NCBI GenBank assembly: GCA_015227615.1
Contig: JAALGZ010000035.1
Span: 327,462-391,461, forward strand
Direction: 5' to 3'
Length of the DNA stretch: 64,000 bases
DNA from: Labyrinthula sp. Ha
Lineage: Eukaryota > Sar > Bigyra > Labyrinthulida > Labyrinthulaceae
Part shown: piece by piece, positions 46,484 through 56,942 of the stretch
Position numbering within the stretch: position 1 is the first letter of the stretch
Layout of the letters: each line of letters opens with the position of its first letter
Program-made: the position numbers and the translations under genes
Notes under the pieces: model-generated
Databases searched by the model: none
The model's input: only the letters and a program-made list of their open reading frames with translations
What the model was told of the DNA's origin: nothing

Positions 46484-49400
46484 TTGATTTTGCTTTATTA
46501 TATAGTGGAATATTGTTTTGTTTTTCTGATATCCAAGATAAAACAAAGAGTAAAGGTCATTTTTGAACTGAGGTACGGGAATTGAAAGATTTTCGTAATA
46601 ATTCAAAGGATATAAATGGAAGACCAAATCATCAGTGTCAAATTCATTTATTCTTCTTGTACTGTTAAAAATACCAGTAATCTACTGTAAGATTTCTGGA
46701 ATATAAATTTTGGGTTCTCAAAACACAAATATATTGTAATAGCACTATTATGGTTATTACTGGAATATCTTCGAATTAGTGTAAAGAAATCCTTATAATA
46801 AAATAACTTGGGCAATATAATATTGAGCCCATTTCATGATTATTGTCCTTGTATTTATTTGACTGACGAGGACTAGGCCCTGATATTTTATCTTCAGCAA
46901 AAAGCTTGACGAATGGAAATATATTCTTTATTATACTAGTGTTAATATAACAAGTACTCTAATAAAACATAAGAACCTTTTAATATAACCATATATTGTA
47001 ATAAAAAACTTAATACTGTATTGTATTCTAAATCAAGTAATACTTGGAGTATTTTTTGAATATTCAATTGGCTCTGAGGAGAACTTGGAAGTAAAAGTAC
47101 GTATGATTCAGTGTATATAGTTCTAGGAAAGGGGAAAATTTAGCAACACAACCTTCCCCATCTCAATAACCTTTCACGCTAATTCACATAGCTCTCAAAC
47201 ACATGAAAACAGTTGTTTCCTGCAAATAGTCTAAACTCATTTCTGATGGGGCACATGTTCTCAGGTATTTCTGTGGTTTGTTCTGTACGGATTATTACTA
47301 GAGCGATAAAAACAGTATAATATCAATCACAGAGTTCTTAGACCCTAAAAAGATACTCCTCATAAAATATATTGATATATTTTTGGCATGTGGTAGCTAA
47401 TAACATAACTCTGAGCCGTTAACATATATTCAAGACATTGATATGGTAATTTAGAGCATAGATAGAAGGACACTAAGACTCTTGTAGGGCCAACTATAGA
47501 AGTGGTATAGTATTAGGGTGACTGAATTATTTTTTCTTCAATTTTCTATAACTCTATGTATTAATCCTACTCACAAAAAAATATGAAACAGTAAACTATA
47601 TTAATCATTCAATTTTTTTTCTAGGGTTTTTTACTGCTTGAAAACCAAGTACCATACCTTGTAAATCTAGGCCTTGTTTCTAGTAGCAGTTTAAATATAG
47701 TTCCAAAGTAGCTATATACAATGGAGTTGATAACAATGTTCGAATCAGTACAATAACAGCTAAAAAAGATCTATACAAATCTTGTTTCAACTGTTTGTGT
47801 TGGGCTTTATTGGGATTTCCAATCATAATACTTGGAACACTTAAAATGTCAAGGATTGAAACCAGGAAGTTGTTCTCAATCTGTAGCTTCCGGACTACGA
47901 GTACCCTCTGTAAGATTTAACTATGTTGTTTTTATCCTTAATACTAAAGTGGAACTTGGTTTGTACGGCACTGTTGTTCCTTATCTCTGTATAGATAGTT
48001 TTTTTCCTTAATTAAAATAAAATGGTTAAGAACTGTGAAACTTCTAGCCTTGACACTTCAAGAATCTAATTCTAGCAATTGCACGGTTTGACCTATTCGT
48101 GAAAGAATTTTGTTCGTATAATTTGTAGGATTTAATTTGTAAATTTTCATCGATTTCGGATGCCTCTAATTAATTCATGATTTTGATTGTATTGTGATTT
48201 CCATATAATAATGTTGATTGGATTGATATGGTACTATGTTTCTGAGACCACGATGAATAGAAAGTGTTTGGTTTCGTTTAGTAGCTTATTGTGTCTTCAG
48301 ATTTAGAAAACGCCCCTTTCATTATATAACCCATATTTATTCTTGTGTACTGCAAGTCGTACATAAGAATACAGCTATTAGTTTTCCATAGCTTCTTTAA
48401 GTTTATTATGAATAGTCTATGGAAGAATTTTTGCAACAGGTACTTTCAATCCAAAGCCGAGTTCCATCTGCACCATCTCTTGCTCTACATAGGAACAAAA
48501 TATATTTTCTTTCTTTCAACAATATTCCACACTGCATAGCGCCAATCCATGTGTTTTGTTCATTATCAATGACTTAAAGTATATTGTCAGAATCTTGAAT
48601 TTCTCTGGGGTTCCGATCATCTCTTTTTATTCTACCTCATCAATTTAGCTTATTTCTTGTGCAAATTCTCTGATTGAAGACTTCTTTACATATCTGAACA
48701 CCTACCCTATTACAATAAAATTAATAGATTATTACTTAAACAATGTTGCTAGGTTGATGCTCTTACTTCATAATGAGTACGTAGAATACTCAATTTTTCA
48801 TAATGCATTAAATAAGATAAGACCCATTTATTTCCTAAACCATCCCCATTTAATACTATATTATTCTTACGGAGTTCCTATTGTTTCAGGTCGTACACTT
48901 GTAATTTGTTCAAGCTTCCATTATTTTGGATATTAATCCAAAATCAAATATTAGTTTTCTTTGAGTTTACAATCTCTTCTTTCCTATCATCTCACTGTAT
49001 ACATATTCATTACGTTAGGTGTTTTCATATTTTGATTTCTATTGAGAAGCAAAGTATTGGTTCTTGATACTTCCGTAAATCCAGTTTGAGAAACATAGAT
49101 GTCTTTAATAGTTCTTGCAATAAGGCCAATTTATATGTATGATCAAATGAACTGGTTATTCCTAAGAACTTGTCACACGTTGCATTTTTCCAGAACAGTT
49201 GGACCAGCAGACTTGTAAGCCTACAGGAATAATGCTTAGAGACAATTATAGATTACAGGATTAAGCTTTTAGAAAGATGTACTAATACTAGGTAAGATGG
49301 ATACTGCATCAATAGAAAAAATCACTTTGTTCAACTACATGGTTAAACAAATTGAGCAGGGATTTATCGCACCTAGAGGTAGCAGTTATGCTCAGTATCA

Positions 49401-50564
49401 TATCGTGGCAAAGCAAATTTTTCTCCAATGAATCAACAAAACCAAACTCAAAGCAGAACTAATACTCTTTTGTGGATGTTGCTTAACGCCAGCCTATTGT
49501 ATCAAACCAGATATAATACCTTGGTTTCAGTTTAAGCGAAAGTGATTTTTTATTCTGTGACTTTTGGTTACGTTAGAATTTGCATTCATTTTCTTACTAA
49601 TTTTCACATATCCTGTGTATGTACTTGCTATATTGATGCTTTAAGTAATTATATTTGCGTACTTTTTCCAGAGTCCCTGAAATTTTGGAATCTTAGCATC
49701 AATATCGTTAAATTTTCTGGCTCACAACTACTGAGACCCACATTTCAAACTTTCTAAATATTGCTCAGCTACAGAGGCAAAAAACTAACCATCTAATTTT
49801 ATCAATATTGGAACATATGTCCGTTGTCAGCTGTACTGTTATACTTAGTATCTACAATTATTTACAGCAAAAAAACATTTTTCCTGGAAGATCCGTATAA
49901 CATCTGCCAAATTAAAATTGGAATCACATTTACCTGAGCCAGATCTATCTGTTCTATAATATTCTTTGACAAAAATTGAATTAAACATGCTTTTGTCGAT
50001 TTGGCATCTTATCATTTTATTTAATATGGCATGAATAACGAATCAAGCATCATTATTGGAATCTAAAGCTAGAAAAGAAAACTGAAAACTTTCTATTACG
50101 TATCAGGAGTATTAAGAATTCTTATCAAACTCTGTTCCAAGATGCTGTTTTTAATAAATCCTAAAAACTTAGCAAATTGGATTAGTAGGAGCTAGTACTT
50201 ATTCCGCAAACTATTGTAATAGCTTTATTTCTTAGAGCGTCTACCTAAATACCTCAAAATATACATGTAGTTTACTTAAGGTCCAAAGAAAACTAAAAAC
50301 TAAGTAGAGGAACCATTTTTTCTCTGAGAAGCGTATTGAATAAAAAGTAACATAATAATGATCACATAGACATTTCATTGGTTCGTAATAGTTAGTAAGA
50401 GAAAGAATACCCTGTCGATTTAAATCCAGGTAAATAAAGTGTAATAAATCCCAATATCTGCTCATTCAGTGTGTTGTAGTAATCTAACAAAGCAAAATGT
50501 TAGTACTACCATACTAGGCTTTTTCTTGTTTCTGACTGGATTAGCACTCGTGATAAAGAAACTA
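46484..50564. other. noncoding region upstream of propeller gene 2
   Basis: About 4.1 kb with no supported gene. It lies wholly within the duplicated unit, and the copy at 58,866-62,951 is also without a gene. The ~1.3 kb nearest the gene is virtually identical in both copies and should contain the promoter. Confidence 0.6.
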
Positions 50565-50698
50565 TGAAATTACTCAATTAGATAGGTTCCTACCTGTCAT
50601 AACAACTGTTGGAGGCATAATTCTAGCCCTGAACAGTTCGATTCGGTTAGCGTATTTTATATATGAATTATGAGAAGAAGCTTTCCGAAAAAAAAACA
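50565..50698 (+). repeat. 5' terminal direct repeat (LTR or its 3' part) of the copia element
   Basis: TGAAATT...AAAACA, ~134 bp, matching 55,172-55,305 at roughly two-thirds of positions, with shared GATAGGTTCCTA, GGAGGCAT/AGAGGCAT and CTTTCCGAAAAA. The begin/end TG..CA is as expected for LTRs. Confidence 0.55.
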
Positions 50699-51199
50699 GA
50701 TTAAGATCCTAAGTACAAGAAATCATATTCGAGAGTAAGCTCTGCCCAGCAGAATCAGAGAAACCACATCCATATCGAAAAACATACTTTAGGAGTGCAA
50801 ATATCTTGGGGATTTTCTCTACCCCTATAAAAGGTCTAGACAACCGAATCAAATTTTGACTATAAGCTTGATGGATCGTGCACTTAGACTTTGGAAACTT
50901 GTGTTAAATGGTGATACATTCGATTGAATAGCACAGTTTAAAGTACACTTTGAATATTTTGGATACTGTAGCGACCTTAGTAAGAGAAGTTCGTTTTATG
51001 TTCTTGATGGAACTGTGGAGAACCCTGTATAATTGATAAGAGCTAGATGCAGAAGAGACTTACTTTCAAGTCTAGTGCTGGACCTCGTGGTAGTGGTAAG
51101 AAATTTTATTAGTACGTATGATGTTTTTCCTGGCATTAAGAGAATGTTTGTTAGATCAGTTTCAAATTGAAAATATAAGCTAAGACAAGAAATTATTCA

Positions 51200-51593
51200 T
51201 ATGACCATTGAGAAGGACTATTCCCGTTTCATGACGAGTTATCAAGCGTTGGTTGCAGAATTGAATTCTTTAGACAATGTGATGAACTGGAAGAACATTT
51301 TCCTTAATTTCTTAGAAAGTTTGTGAAGTACCTTATCGGTGATACCCTATTCTCTTAAGAACAATGCAGAGTTTTTAAAAGAAGCCAAATTATTTTGGGG
51401 CACTACTTTTGATGTAGTGTTGGATTATCTCATATTTTATGGTCTTTATCAGCCTAGTGGAAAAAAATACTCTGCTCAAGAGAAAACTGGGATGAATAAC
51501 TGCGAAACTATCACTAACAACAAGAAAATAAAAGGTCTTAGGTCAAATATTTTGGTCTCAGGAAAAAAGGTGTTACTGCTACAAATATCTTGA
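51200..51593 (+). pseudogene. copia Gag fragment
   Basis: Reads TIEKDYSRFMTSYQALVAEL, then NFLESL, a stop, then a second piece from 51,339. The pattern of a helix followed by a short leucine-rich L-x-x-L-P-like turn fits the Gag (UBN2-type) domain of copia elements. Copy B has the same stop. Confidence 0.55.
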
Positions 51594-52712
51594 AAACATC
51601 GAAAAGAAAGAAGAAGGATCTATAGAAACATACAAGCAGACATACGGAGAAAAGGCTTGGATATGTGCAGCAAAGCAGAATAGAATCACATAAGCTTCAC
51701 TCTGGACTCCTGGTCTATACAACACGTATGCAGTGAGCTTTACCTCTTCTCTAATAAGATTAAGATCCTGGAGAAGCAGATATCTACGACAAGCGATGAG
51801 ACAAGTACAAATTACCCTGGTGATGTTAAACTTAGGTTAGAAAATGAAAAAAAAATATCTCTTTCAGGAGTACAGCATTGGCCTATATCACCTATGCTAC
51901 TTTATGCTGCTACTCCGACACAAAAGGTGTGGGCGTAGTACTTTGAAAGATATTTCAAGGATAGTTTCAAAAGGTGAAATTTTCTATGTAGAAAGAAGAT
52001 GAAGAGATGGATTTTATATAGTACATTTTTTGAAAGAAAAAATAATTGTTCCTATTGAAGCTTGGCATAACCGCTTTAACTATTGTAGTAAAGAACATCT
52101 TGTGCAAACTTCCTGAATGTTCATGAAAAAGGACGAACCATTCAAACTCAAAAAAATCTGCGATAGATGTATGAAGAGAAATTTGAATCATGCAACCCCT
52201 CCCCCAATAAAGTGGTAAGATTCGTTCAGAAATTAAATTCCTGGAACTCTAAGTTGTAGACGCAGTGGGCCCTCATGGCATGTCAATTAACCATAGGATT
52301 TGGGTGTTGGTAGTTACTTAATCTAAATCGCAATTTCAATAGAGCTTTCAGTTTGTAAGGAAGACCGTGGTACCAGGCTTGATGATTTCACACATTATTT
52401 ATATCGAGGAATCCTTTCCACTTCAGGTTCCGAATACGAGGTCAGATAATAGATCAAAACTTTGCCACTAAGCTTTTGATGGATTCTAAAAGAAGAAAGG
52501 TATCAAGTACCAAGTTATAATCTAATTTAAGCGAGAGTGAAATTATTGAATACATAGCTCTAATAAGATTTCACTGAAAAGCAAGAGAATTTAGATTAAG
52601 GAAGCTGGCGTTACTAGAAGTTCTTAGCCATTCGCAATGAGATATACGACTCATGAGTACAGCTTTCCAAAGCTATTGAAGAACGATACTTCTTCATAAC
52701 AACTTTTTTTCG

Positions 52713-52931
52713 GTGTTCAAACCACCCGTTGAAAAAAATCTAAATTTTTGGAGTAGCAGTGTTTGCTCATATTCATTGAAAATTAGACAGAGACTAGATG
52801 ACATCATGAAAAGGGCACTGTTCTTTGGCCACGGGAAAAACTTTGATGGCTGTTTCGTTAGAGACGCCAAGAGGAGTAGAATTCTTGTTACAAGAAGTTT
52901 ATTTGTGATGAAGAAAATTTTTGAATTCTAA
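52713..52931 (+). pseudogene. copia integrase C-terminal fragment
   Basis: FWSSSVCSYSLKIRQRLDD, then ALFFGHGKNFDGCFVRDAK and SRILVTRSLFV correspond to the conserved stretch after the integrase core of copia polyproteins (F-G-C-x-x-Y ... K-L-D ... F-x-G-Y ... Y-R-x-x-D ... R-D-V-x-F). Confidence 0.65.
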
Positions 52932-53780
52932 AAGTACGTTTCTTGGTGCAAGGAGAGAGAAGGAAGAAGGTGTTAATGATTTTTTGCTCCAAAAACTACT
53001 TTTGGTGGAAAAAAAACCTCAGATGATTGATTGAGTGAGTTTTGCGCAGAAACATATTCACAAAGATCACAGGCTCCCGCTGTTACTAGTTCTGTACAAG
53101 ATATGACGGTACTTCATGACGCATCTGCTGAAAGTTGATATGATGATGTTGTGTCAGAACATCTTTCAGAAAAGGATGAAGTAGTTAAAATTAGCGAAGA
53201 AACAGTCTCCAGTAGACTTGGATTAAGTATTAAAGTTCCATAACGATTCAAATACTCGATAAACGTGCTTGGACATGGTACTCAGTTCGAAACTTCACAA
53301 GCATTATTGATATTTTTAATAGTAGTTTCTGAAGCTAAGCTGAAAGATAATATGAAAAAAGTTACAAGCTCTACAAAGCGTACCTGGTAGCAAAAGTTGA
53401 ATAAGAAAAATCTAACTAAGATGAAACAGGTAATCTGGAAGAGAATGAAGAGCTAAGAGCCTTTTCAAAAAAAGGTAAATGTAAATCACACCTTTCAAAA
53501 AAAATACTTACAAAAAAGGTAGAAAACATCTCTCAAGCTGTGAAACTTAATATTAGATTGGCAACCGGAATGGGACTTTAATTTGATCAATCAGGAAATT
53601 GTTGCAGTCCATCAGCTGGTGCTATACAATTTCGCCTTTTGCTTACTTAGTAAAAGTTTGGCTGGTATTTAAAACAAGGCGGCTATTCCAATATAGACTT
53701 GAATTTCAGAATGGACGAACCAGCTTATTTATTGCTTCCAAATAGTCATCCAAAAAAAACCTAAGTCTAATGACCTTATT

Positions 53781-54482
53781 TATGAATGTTGGGCTAGTTT
53801 GTATGGCTTGGCTGTTGCTGGCCAGGTTTGGTACTGGAAATTTGTTGAAGTTGTTAAAGAGTTTGATTTGAAACCATTAACCAGATGTCCTTCATTATTT
53901 TCATGTGAGAAGGATGGTGCAAAATTGTGGTTAGTACTTTACGTTGATGATTTCTTGATAGGATCAAAGGATTTACATTTGATGACCCCTTGTGAGGATT
54001 TCTTGTTGGAAAAATTTAAAGTGAGATGTACTCGTGCGGTTAAAAAAATTGTTGGACTTCAACTAGATCGTGGAAGTTTAAGAGTTGCGATACATCAGAA
54101 TGAGAAAATTCATGACATGGGTACGAGATACAGGACCACAAAATTTCCAAGCAAGCCAATGATTAAAAATTTTAAGTGGAATGAAAATTCTGTAGCCTTA
54201 GATAACATCAAACCGCTTCAGAAGCTGTTTGGTGAGCTAAATCACCTTAGTACGATGTCAAGACCTGACATTAATTGCTCAGTTAACAGAATTGCTAGAA
54301 GACTTCATGGTGGCACTAAAGAGGCGTACAGAAGAGCAAAGCCAATTCTTGCCTACCTTTTTGATACAAGCAACTTTGTTTTAGCCATGAAAAGTTTCTC
54401 TGGTATTTCGAAGTTGGAACTTTATTGTTATGATAGTTTTGCTGATGATAAACTTGAGAAAATCAGCAATGGAGGTTTTTAA
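53781..54482 (+). pseudogene. copia reverse transcriptase fragment
   Basis: Starts near CWASLYGLAVAGQVWYWKF, contains the RT active site LYVDDFLIGS, and the later MSRPDINCSVNRIARRLHGG block. The frame is open to TAA at 54,480-54,482. Upstream RT sequence is separated by a frame change in an A-run near 53,755, and the RNase H part follows in another frame. Confidence 0.85.
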
Positions 54483-54499
54483 TCTTTCTAAATGGCGGG

Positions 54500-54830
54500 T
54501 TGGTTCATTGGAAATCTAGAAAAATCAAGATAGTTTATACATCAACGACGCAAAGTGAGTGTCTGTCATTGTATAGTAGCGTAATGGATGTTCTATTTGT
54601 TGCAAGGTTACTTTATTATTTCTTGGGAATAATTGCGTGGCCGATTCAACTTTACGTTAACAATCAAGCAGTTCTTAATGTTGTTGAATATGCGGCTCCA
54701 GGTGAAATCAATTGACGCATGGTAGGAAGGTACTACGCTCCTCAATAGCGGGTTAATAAAGGGTTACTAGAACTTGATTATGCGGCTTCAAATCGAGCTT
54801 ATAAGGTATTATGACGAAGTTAAGTGGGGA
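54500..54830 (+). pseudogene. copia RNase H fragment
   Basis: VHWKSRKIKIVYTSTTQSEC corresponds to the S-W-K-S-K-x-Q ... S-S-T-E-A-E-Y motif, followed by LYVNNQAVLN (usual D-N-Q). The open frame stops at TGA 54,713-54,715, but family-like sequence (RMVGRYYAPQ, LLELDYA) continues in frame past it and past a TAG. Confidence 0.75.
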
Positions 54831-54865
54831 ATTGGTTCCTATGACCAACCAACTTCTTCATCCAC

Positions 54866-55305
54866 GGGGGAACGTTAGAAATTGACACAAGTGTTAATTT
54901 TATGATTCACCTTATTTTTTGTGCATATTTTGGGTATTTTCTGAGGTGACCCAGTTGGGTACTTCAGTTATTTCTTGTGGAAAACTCTGTTTTAGATGTC
55001 GTTATTGTTTCTTAGTTTGTGTTTCCTCCTACCCGATCGCTATTTCGCCATATAGTTTGGGCAGAACTTCTTTCTTGCCATAATGTGAAATCCCTGTTTC
55101 TATAGAAATTTCGAGCTGATACAGGTACTTGAATAACTTCTACAGGTATCTGTGATTGCAATTGGGGTTCTTGAAACTGGTTATTCTGTTTGATAGGTTC
55201 CTAGCTGTGAATAAATCTGGCAGAGGCATCATTTTACCAGTGAACAACTCGATTTGAGTTTCGTGTTTTAACTATTAATTGTGAGAGGGAACTTTCCGAA
55301 AAACA
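54866..55305 (+). repeat. polypurine tract and 3' LTR of the copia element
   Basis: GGGGGAA at 54,866-54,872 is a plausible polypurine primer site, directly followed by CGTTAGAAATTGACAC, like a TGTTAG LTR start with one change. The region ends at ...CCGAAAAACA (55,305). Only its last ~134 bp (55,172-55,305) matches the 5' repeat, so the 5' LTR may be truncated or the LTR may really be ~134 bp. Confidence 0.5.
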
Positions 55306-56942
55306 TCCATAAAGGTAAAAAGAAAGCCAAATGATCAATAGAAAGAGAGTATATTTTAAAAAATTAGTTGTGAACCACCGGGTTATGTAAAGAATATAAA
55401 ATTATAACATTTTATTAATTCTAAAATAAGAAAAGATTAAGAAGTAACAGAAAGAGTTCTTACAAAAATTGTTCTTTTCGTGTTTAATACTTCAATTATT
55501 TTCAGATTACACGTTGAAGATTGTCAACCAAGTTCTATCCAAGTTGCACTATAAGGCGTTATACATATCTTGTTGCGGTCATTTCTTGTTGGCTAGGATG
55601 TTGACAAGATATCATGTGGTTAAAGGGGTTTTCAGTGAACTCGATCGTAAATAGCTACACCACCTAATTAATATCTATGTTATATACACTCTACGTTCTA
55701 TTTGTATAAAATTACGAGAGGCATGATTTTCTTGTCGCATTCATCCATCTAGCCACCCCACTCATGCAACAGTTACTCTTAGTGAAGTACTCGTAGTGGC
55801 AGTTTTTACCAGCGGGTATAGAGCTAGCGAAGTTAAAGTGACGAATGATACATATGCCTGGAGAATTTGAATGAAAAAAAAAGGTTTGGCTCCTGTATAA
55901 TACTTTGGAAGCAAAGTGAAGAACTCTACCTCAACAAAGGTTAAGTCATAGTTCTTGGTAATAAAATGTATGAAAGCCTTATAGAATCAAACCCAAGATG
56001 AATTTTTTTGATTCAATAATATCAAATTTAGCTCTAACTCACTTATACTAGTCTTGCGAGGATGCTCTGATTCTTTTTTATGTTTCTTTGTGACTCTTAT
56101 TTTTTCCAGTACTACTTTCTATTATTTTGATTTACTTCTTTCTTGGTATTATCCATTGACTAGATCTTAAGTTTCCTCCCAACTTTCTTGTACAAAGGGA
56201 TATTCTCCTGGAAGACTACTTACTACACTAAATTTAAACTAACTATGCACCTACTATAAGCATCAAACTGCACATAATTGCGAAAGTGGTTCCACAAGTT
56301 AAATTAGTATCATTTATTTTTGTCTAGTTACATATTTTCTGTTCAATTATCTGTCAGTGTCAAATTGATCGCAAATGTACTGATTTACATAAACACTCCT
56401 TATAATTATAACTACCATCCACTTTTCTAATCATTTAGAAATTTCATAGCCAAACGAAATGATTGATAAGAAAACATTTGTACATGTGATGTCTTTGGTT
56501 CCAAAATTTACTTAGTTCAACCAGCTTTTCCTTTGTACTAGAGTGTACAATAGATTCATATGACAGAGATAACATGAATTAATGCTACTATTGTTAGTCA
56601 CACTAGTTTTAATAGCTATAACCTCATTGGCGTGACTCAGTAATTACTTCTCAAGTCTTTTGTCGTTCCTTTTGACCACACTTACTTTCGGGCTTTACCA
56701 TTCTACATATGAATTTTCTTTTCCTATTATTAATACTGGCATTGTGTACAAAATCTTAGAGATCCAGTTCCTTAGAATGAGTTTTAAAAGCTTTCGTATA
56801 TTTTATTAAGAAACTGCTTGTTCATAGACAACATTAGAAAACATATCTTAAGGGCAGGGTCTTTAAATTGTTTTCTCTTAGAACAATGAAATTAAACAAT
56901 ATATATCTTATTACTTCAATATTAAAACTCTATTCAAATTTA
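55306..56942. other. intergenic, no gene seen
   Basis: About 1.6 kb between the copia element and the 3' end of propeller gene 3. This is outside the visible duplication. No supported feature. Confidence 0.5.

Larger units (their letters stand above)
45279..51580. repeat. segmental duplication, copy A
   Basis: Direct copy of 57,661-63,966 (offset 12,382-12,387). It covers the 5' two-thirds of propeller gene 2, its upstream region, ~4 kb noncoding DNA and the 5' end of a copia element. Nearly identical blocks are 45,279-47,790, 47,853-48,070, 48,762-48,970 and 49,770-51,580. The first has 1 substitution within the coding part. Intervening blocks, mainly 48,070-48,760 and 48,970-49,770, are clearly diverged (roughly one change per ten bases by eye). 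Confidence 0.95.
50565..55305 (+). mobile_element. Ty1/copia LTR retrotransposon, decayed, ~4.7 kb
   Basis: Two direct repeats at the ends flank internal remains in the copia order: gag, protease, integrase, reverse transcriptase, RNase H. Gag-like helices lie at 51,200-51,600 (MTIEKDYSRFMTSYQALV). The protease active site lies near 51,700 with DSW where DSG is expected. A pre-integrase motif follows near 52,060 (AWHNRFNYCSKEHL). Then come a post-integrase segment at 52,713-52,931, RT at ~53,780-54,480 and RNase H at 54,500-54,830. Stops and frameshifts occur throughout, so it is inactive. The order integrase-before-RT identifies copia rather than gypsy. The 5' part is repeated in copy B of the duplication, so the insertion predates the last exchange there. 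Confidence 0.8.

Noticed and set aside
46484-46627. 48-codon N-terminal extension of propeller gene 2 (and the same at 58,866-59,009 for gene 3)
   Set aside because: It would place a long charged leader before an obvious signal peptide. Conservation in both copies only reflects the recent duplication.
48754-48936. 60-codon frame conserved in both duplication copies (also 61,138-61,320)
   Set aside because: Its conservation comes from lying in an identical block of the duplication; it has no motif.
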